The notes beneath the pieces were generated by a model. That model saw only the letters and a list, made by a program, of their open reading frames with translations. It had not been told where the DNA came from and did no database searches. A DNA stretch of 25,459 nt from Fragilariopsis cylindrus CCMP1102. Lineage: Eukaryota; Bacillariophyta; Bacillariophyceae; Bacillariales; Bacillariaceae. The stretch is from contig FMBT01000274.1 of NCBI GenBank assembly GCA_900095095.1, positions 1-25,459 of the forward strand. The letters are read 5' to 3'. Position 1 is the first letter of the stretch; each line of letters begins with the position of its first letter. Positions 20,002 to 25,459 of this stretch are shown one piece after another. The position numbers and the translations under genes are program-made.

Positions 20002-20396
20002 TTAGGGTTAGGGTTAGGGTTAGGGTTAGGGTTAGGGTTAGGGTGGGTTAGGGTTGGGTTGGGGTTAGGGTTGGGGTTGGGGTTAGGGTTAGGGTTGGGT
20101 TAGGGTTGGGGTTAGGGTTAGGGTTAGGGTTAGGGTTAGGGTTGGGGTTAGGGTTAGGGTTGGGGTTAGGGTTAGGGTTGGGGTTAGGGTTGGGTTAGGG
20201 TTGGGTTAGGGTTAGGGTTAGGGTTAGGGTTGGGTTAGGGTTAGGGTTAGGGTTAGGGTTAGGGTTAGGGTTAGGGTTAGGGTTAGGGTTAGGGTTAGGG
20301 TTGGGTTAGGGTTGGGGTTAGGGTTGGGTTAGGGTTAGGGTTAGGGTTAGGGGGTTAGGGTTAGGGTTAGGGTTAGGGTTAGGGTTAGGGTTAGGG
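20002..20396 (+). repeat. Interstitial telomeric array, TTAGGG with TTGGGG/TTGGG variants
   Basis: About 395 bp of G-strand telomere repeat on the plus strand. TTAGGG dominates, mixed with TTGGGG and shortened TTGGG units. It is internal, since at least 5 kb follows. The variants are clustered in the left part, while the right end is nearly pure TTAGGG. Gly/Leu and Asn/Pro reading frames here are artefacts. Confidence 0.95.
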
Positions 20397-20696
20397 TACT
20401 GCAACCGGGGAACTGGGAACTGGGAACTGAAAAAGATTTTTTTTTTTTCGACTAAGAGATTTTTTTTTTCTCCAAAATATAACCCCAAAAAAAACCCCCC
20501 AAAAATATAACCCCAAAAATATAACCCCCAAAAATAAAACCCCAAAAAATATAACCCCAAAAATATAACCCCCAAAAATATAACCCCCAAAAATATAACC
20601 CCCAAAAATATGTGATGTCACTAAAAACGAAAAATAATCGAAAAATTTACTTAACAGTTGAAGTGTATTATTTACTTAGCAAGCACTTGAAGTTGG
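20397..20696 (+). repeat. 300-bp telomere-adjacent block, copy 1
   Basis: Near-identical to 25154-25453 over its full length. Parts in order: TACTGCAACCGG; (GGGAACT)n; two T-runs, the second following CGACTAAGAGA; a tandem of ATAACCCC(C)AAAA units (20473-20611) whose minus strand carries repeated GGGG/GGGGG runs; TATGTGATGTCAC; and a tail CGAAAAATTTACTTAACAGT leading to GCAAGCACTTGAAGTTGG. In both copies it starts directly after a TTAGGG array. Confidence 0.93.
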
Positions 20697-20960
20697 ATCA
20701 CACTAAGTATTTAATACAGTATTCAGTAACTTCAAGCAGTAACTAAGTACACAAAAATCGAAAAATTTACTTAACAGTTGCACTTCAAGGTGGATCACAC
20801 TAAGTATATTATTTACTTAGCTTAGTACATTATTTACTTACTGTGATCCAACTTGAAGCTGCATTCACACAACTGTATGCATGATTGACAAACTTCCAGC
20901 ATGTGCTAAGTATATAATTTAATTAGTGTGATCCAACTTGAAGTGCATGCTAAGTAAACA
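20631..20960. repeat. Short direct and inverted repeats around TGGATCACACTAAGTA
   Basis: TTGGATCACACTAAGTA near 20693 and GTGGATCACACTAAGTA near 20790 are plus-oriented. TGTGATCCAACTTGAAG near 20843 and near 20928 is the inverted form. TCGAAAAATTTACTTAACAG occurs at about 20638 and 20758. The set could fold into hairpins or act as binding sites; nothing in the sequence decides. Confidence 0.65.
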
Positions 20961-20983
20961 ATATCATGTGCTAAGTAAATAAT

Positions 20984-21052
20984 GACACACGCCTCTTAAT
21001 GACTCCACACGCCTCCAAATGCCTCCACACGCCTCCAAATGCCTCCACACGT
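20984..21052 (+). repeat. 20-bp tandem repeat
   Basis: About three copies of GCCTCCACACGCCTCCAAAT, locally GC-rich, lie between the short repeats and the likely promoter of the resident gene. Confidence 0.85.
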
Positions 21053-21323
21053 CGACGCATGCTGGCGCACACGCTCCAAAAACGATTTTTTTCGCTGTAA
21101 ATCCTGCATACGCATTGATTGTCGGGAAAAAATCATGAAAAAATGCATTTTCAGATAACTTTTTTTGCATTTTGCTCCTCATTTCGATCATTTTATTCTC
21201 ATTATTTCATTTCATAAATTCATTTGTATCCAAGTGTTGCGTCTCTGAAAAAAGAAGCAAATTATCTAAGTTCATACTCAATATTACACTTACGTTAAGA
21301 ACAATAATACACTTGAAACAAAT

Positions 21324-24049
21324 ATGGATCTCATTGGCAATGATCGCAATCCCAGGCGCACTCAACCAGCCTACAGATCACCGTCACCAGTAAATACTGG
21401 GGACGAAAGTCCTCTTTATTTATCTGATGTCGATGATGATGGCCCACCAACACCCATCCCCATTACGCAGCCCACACCACCTACTGCTGCTGCTGCCTCC
21501 AAGACTGTTGTTCCCGCCGCCTCTTCATCGAAACGTCAGGATGGACTTAACGAAGAAGGAATGGGCATCTCTAGAGAAGAATGGCAAGAAAATAATGAAG
21601 CAAGAAATCGAACTGCCTCTTCATCGAAACGTCTTGCTGATGAAGCTATCCAAGTTACTCCTGCTGCCGCAACTCCTCCAGTCCCTTCAATCCAAGTTCA
21701 GCCACCCTCCTTAGACGACATGCTTTCTGTTATGGCTGGGAGTGAAGAAATTGAACAAGATATTGCAGCAACACCTTCCAAGAAGCAGAAAAATGATTCA
21801 AACTCTACCGCTGCTCGTACTCCAGTCAATACCAATCCGATTACCAACCCAATTACCAACCCTTATGCAAGAGTTCTTGATACCGATACGTTTGAAAATG
21901 ATGCAAATCATTGCGATGCTAGTAAGTTATTTGATATTGAAGGAACAATTCGCTCGCTTCAACGATTGCATAGGCAAGGTCTTATGGGATCTGTTGACCT
22001 TGCAAGTGAAAACCCCTTATTGGATCTGTTGACCTTACGAATGAACGTAGTTCCATTAAAATTGGAGGACCGTCACTTGAATCATAATTTGTAACTTTAT
22101 AATTATAATAAACACTAATATAAATAATCTTTTCTGTTTATAACATTACTTTTTTTATAGGCGCTACCCGATCAGCAAGTGAGTGTGAAACAATTCGAAT
22201 TACTAAGTCCAAAAGATCATATGGTGATTTTGAAGGTTGTTGCTATCGTTGTGCTGGCTGTCAAATTTGTTACGATATACCATATTATCATCCAGAAGAG
22301 CCTGTCAAGCACCATCCATTTACCCCCCCGCCTTTCATCCACCGTCGATTTATTAAATCTTGCTCAAGAAGATTTATGGATATTATTGAAGAGAGAACCT
22401 TTAATGATATTGATTTGTGTACCTACTCTTGTTCTGGTTGTCTGAATTGTTTCAAGGATGATCTTTGTATTGGAACTCCGTTGGAGCGAACCAAATTTGT
22501 TAACTATGCTGTTGATGTTTGTTTTACATGCAACCATGAGATAGCACTTGTGCTCTTTCCAGATACAGAGTATGAGGTCAAGACCTACAAGTTACATACT
22601 GATCATCGTTCTTGTGAATGGGAGAGGAGACATGGTTCATCTTGCCGTTGGTTAGTCAACTACAATCCTGCCAAGCTGTTCCCACCTTCGATGCGATTGC
22701 TACCAGTTAATGTGCTATTCTACATGGTATCGCATGTACTTTATCACCTTCACCAAAATTATGCAATCTATTACATACCTCTTGAAACTGTCTATTCATT
22801 TTAATAATTATCTCATTTAAACCAAACATCTTTGCCTACTTCTATTCCAGTCTCTGCTTATTCCAAAGAATCAGGTACTACTTGCCAGCAATCTACTGCT
22901 TCTGCAAGACATGCACGTGTTGGTGGTACTATTCCCAGGAGAACTTATATGCCACCACCCCGTCCATTGCAACCTACTACGTTAGCATTAGGAGAATCCT
23001 TTCAAGATGCTCGCATTCCTGCTTTCCGCACTCGAACTCAAGCAACTGCAAATAGTGCCAACATTCATGGGTGGGAGCTACAACTGCAAGGTGCTACTAG
23101 TGCTGCTTCTATTGGGCTACAGAGATTGGTTGCCGGAGACCGCACCATGATGATGGACTTAGTTCCACACCGATCACTTGATTCAGTTCGTACCATTCGA
23201 CCTACAGCTATGGCAATTGCACAAGATCATCAAGATACTGTTTGGGAGGGGGAGGATGCTGAAGCCAATGCTAATACATGTCTCTTCCAACCTGAAATTG
23301 AACTAGCTCTGGGCCCTCATTTGCAGAGCTTAGGAATCAATAAGCTTGGTTCCTTTTTGGACTTTTTCAAAGTCAATGGTGCTGGAGCACTCATGGATGC
23401 ATCTCCAGGTTCAGAGTTGGCTGACAGCAATGTCTCTACTATTCCCCAGAACTTCATGCTTATTCCCACCATGGTTAACTCCGAGTATATCACATCATCA
23501 GTCAATGTGAAAAATGAAAGTGAGTTTTATAAGGATCGTTTTGGAATTAAACATTACAACACTAACTTTTGGAACGAAAATATCCAGCATCGTCATGGTG
23601 GTGCAATCTATGGTAAATTGAAATACTTGGTATTGGGAGGAATTGTGGAGCAGATGTTCCTTCACCAAACTCAGATTGCAGGTCACCATGCTGGATATGA
23701 AGAGTTGAAGAGAAAAAATGCCAATGTTAACACCTTGGCAGGGAGCCCCTGCGTCAAAGTCAAGCTTTATAATATCTATGTATGGATTTTCAACAAAATC
23801 ATGACCTCTGCAATTGTGGCTACAGCAAGGAGTCATTGGTTCAAACCTGTTTTGCTATTCCGAAGTGTGTTGTTGCGTCGTAATAAGATCGAAAATCAAT
23901 TTGAACTACAAACTATGGATGTAGAAAACAAATCATCTATTCATTTGGTTGGGTTCTACCGTAAGGCAGCCAACAGTAATACAGTTGAATACTTAGCATT
24001 ACGTGGAAGTAATGATAAGTTGGCCAGTATTGCATACAATTCCAGGTAG
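21324..24049 (+). CDS. Unrecognised Cys-rich multi-exon protein of the telomere-bounded unit
   Basis: Three coding blocks in one orientation, most simply one gene. Block A starts at the ATG at 21324. It is a disordered, Pro/Ser/Ala/Thr-rich acidic region of up to about 220-256 residues, with ASSSKR twice. Block B (about 22161-22804) opens after TTTTTTTATAG. It carries two zinc-ribbon-like clusters, CCYRCAGCQIC and CTYSCSGCLNC, then CFTCNH and a CEWERRHGSSC pair. Block C (about 22851-24049) opens after TTCTATTCCAG, is about 400 residues, and has no motif I recognise. It includes YLVLGGIVEQMFLHQTQIAG, SHWFKPVLLFRS, and ends YNSR. Splice donors are not certain: for A-B the candidates GTCACT (22069) and GTGAAA (22005) keep phase; for B-C none is convincing. 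DNA-binding or regulatory roles are possible but unsupported. No reverse transcriptase, endonuclease or transposase motif is visible. Confidence 0.55.
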
Positions 24050-24865
24050 ATGTGTTGTGTTAAATTTATGTTCCCCAGTAATGTCAAGTTATATGTCTAT
24101 GTTTACATCTAATAATAAATAATCTAAATAATTAAAGTTTAATATTTCTCAATAATGTGATTAAACTGTACTATAGTAACAGTGTTACTTACTCCGTACC
24201 CCACTCCCCCCCCTTTATTGAAGCATTACTTAGTCTTTGCAGGGAAGTTCTCCCAACTAGTTGATTAGATGCAGGCCCATAACACTATATATTTCTAATT
24301 CCTAACTCTAACACTAATTCCTATGTACCTACAACTACTACTACTACTACTACTAGTAATAGTACTAGAAAATATTTAAAGATTAAAATTTAAACTGTAA
24401 GTCTATTTTTTTCGATTTTTTTGTTGGAATGTGCTGCGATATGGTGCCTTATTGATACTCAGCTAAAATTTTTGATCAAAAAATACCACACACTATATTA
24501 TTTTTGCGTTTTTAGAAAATTAATTATTTCAAGTCTCACTTTAGGCAACTTCCAGCGTTTTTTTTCACTTTTTTCTGTGATTTTATGCGTCCTCCCCCCC
24601 AAATTGGGTTAATTTCTTTGTTTTTATTATATTTAGTGTATATGTAACTGTTTTACATACATATATTATTTCTAGTAGTAGTTACTAGTAGTTAGTAGTA
24701 GTAGTAGTAGTAGTACTTGTATTTGTATTAATAGTCATGTATAATAGTTATTTTTATATTTTTCTTTAAATATACTACATTAAACAGCTGGGTTGACAAC
24801 ACTGTACTATGAACTCTGCTCAAAATGTGGTATATGACTATATTTTTGACAGTCGAAATTTTCGC
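24050..24865. other. 3' region of the unit, no gene seen
   Basis: AT-rich. A (CTA)n run at about 24336-24357 and a (TAG)n run at about 24690-24715 could pair across some 350 bases. The region ends at TTTTCGC immediately before the second telomeric array. Confidence 0.45.
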
Positions 24866-25153
24866 TTGGGTTAGGGTTGGGTTAGGGTTGGGTTAGGGTT
24901 AGGGTTAGGGTTAGGGTTGGGTTAGGGTTAGGGTTGGGTTAGGGTTAGGGGTTGGGGTTAGGGTTAGGGTTGGGGTTAGGGTTAGGGTTGGGGTTGGGGT
25001 TGGGGTTAGGGTTGGGTTGGGGTTAGGGTTAGGGTTGGGGTTAGGGTTGGGGTTGGGGTTTGGGTTAGGGTTGGGTTAGGGTTGGGGTTAGGGTTAGGGT
25101 TAGGGTTAGGGTTAGGGTTGGGGTTAGGGTTAGGGTTAGGGTTAGGGTTAGGG
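24866..25153 (+). repeat. Second interstitial telomeric array
   Basis: About 288 bp, same strand as the first array, with TTAGGG mixed with TTGGGG and TTGGG. As in the first array, the last stretch before the 300-bp block is nearly pure TTAGGG, ending GGGTTAGGGT|ACTGCAACC. Confidence 0.95.
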
Positions 25154-25453
25154 TACTGCAACCGGGGAACTGGGAACTGGGAACTGAAAAAGATTTTTTT
25201 TTTTTCGACTAAGAGATTTTTTTTTTCTCCAAAATATAACCCCAAAAAAAACCCCCCAAAAATATAACCCCAAAAATATAACCCCCAAAAATAAAACCCC
25301 AAAAAATATAACCCCAAAAATATAACCCCCAAAAATATAACCCCCAAAAATATAACCCCCAAAAATATGTGATGTCACTAAAAACGAAAAATAATCGAAA
25401 AATTTACTTAACAGTTGAAGTGTATTATTTACTTAGCAAGCACTTGAAGTTGG
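25154..25453 (+). repeat. 300-bp telomere-adjacent block, copy 2
   Basis: Near-identical to 20397-20696, including both T-runs and the AACCCC tandem (25229-25367). Similarity breaks six bases before the window end, where GTTGGATCAC is replaced by GTTGGGGTCTA. The latter could be a real divergence or a scaffold-end artefact. Confidence 0.92.
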
Positions 25454-25459
25454 GGTCTA

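Noticed and set aside
20002..20396. True chromosome end
   Set aside because: At least 5 kb follows the array, so it is interstitial in this sequence. Orientation alone does not prove a terminal telomere.
20318..20621. Open frames encoding Gly-Val-Ile-Phe-Leu and Asn-Pro repeats
   Set aside because: They are translations of the AACCCC(C)AAAA tandem and the telomeric repeat, and occur identically in the second copy at 25006-25378. No protein is implied.
21324..24049. Telomere-specific retrotransposon polyprotein
   Set aside because: I could not find a reverse transcriptase YxDD-like core, an endonuclease motif, or a poly(A) junction to the array. The Cys clusters are not the CX2CX4HX4C zinc knuckle. 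The mobile-element idea is kept only as a hypothesis.

Overview
The window looks like a nuclear scaffold from a stramenopile alga, most likely a diatom. The evidence is TTAGGG-type telomeric arrays, short GT-AG introns, an AT-rich base composition full of ACAGTA/TACTGTA words, a diatom-style ankyrin-repeat protein, and a predicted protein whose N-terminus resembles the bipartite plastid presequence (signal peptide ending at Ala-Phe). The species cannot be fixed from the sequence alone.

Layout. (1) Bases 1-5013 hold no convincing gene. They are repeat-rich, with a divergent satellite of about 190 bp (3060-3925), and end in a 223-bp block (4791-5013) whose inverted copy lies at 17250-17468. (2) Bases 5014-17249 are a gene island. 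In order it holds: a three-exon gene for a secreted Cys-rich protein (-, 5627-6917); two decayed coding fragments (7884-8225 and 8565-9210); a putative plastid-targeted protein (+, 9417-10079); a 575-bp foldback/MITE-like element (10765-11339); an ankyrin-repeat protein (+, 11800-12969); a frameshifted Ala-rich gene relic (+, 13348-13910); and a glucosamine-6-sulfatase-like gene (-, 14240-16819). The sulfatase keeps all family landmarks but reads through three apparent single-base deletions. (3) Bases 17250-20001 return to the same repeat family as the left flank, followed by other degenerate subtelomere-like repeats. (4) Bases 20002-25459 show a higher-order repeat: a telomeric array, a 300-bp block with G/C runs, short repeats, a multi-exon gene for an unrecognised Cys-rich protein (21324-24049), then a second telomeric array and a second, near-identical copy of the 300-bp block. 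The spacing between copies is 4757 bp and the second copy runs to the window edge.

The island genes show no shared pathway. The sulfatase and the Cys-rich protein are probably secretory, the 220-residue protein is probably plastid-targeted, and the ankyrin protein carries a nuclear-localisation-like basic patch. The most unusual structure is the telomere-bounded 4.76-kb unit with its resident gene, which could be a subtelomeric amplicon or a telomere-associated mobile element.
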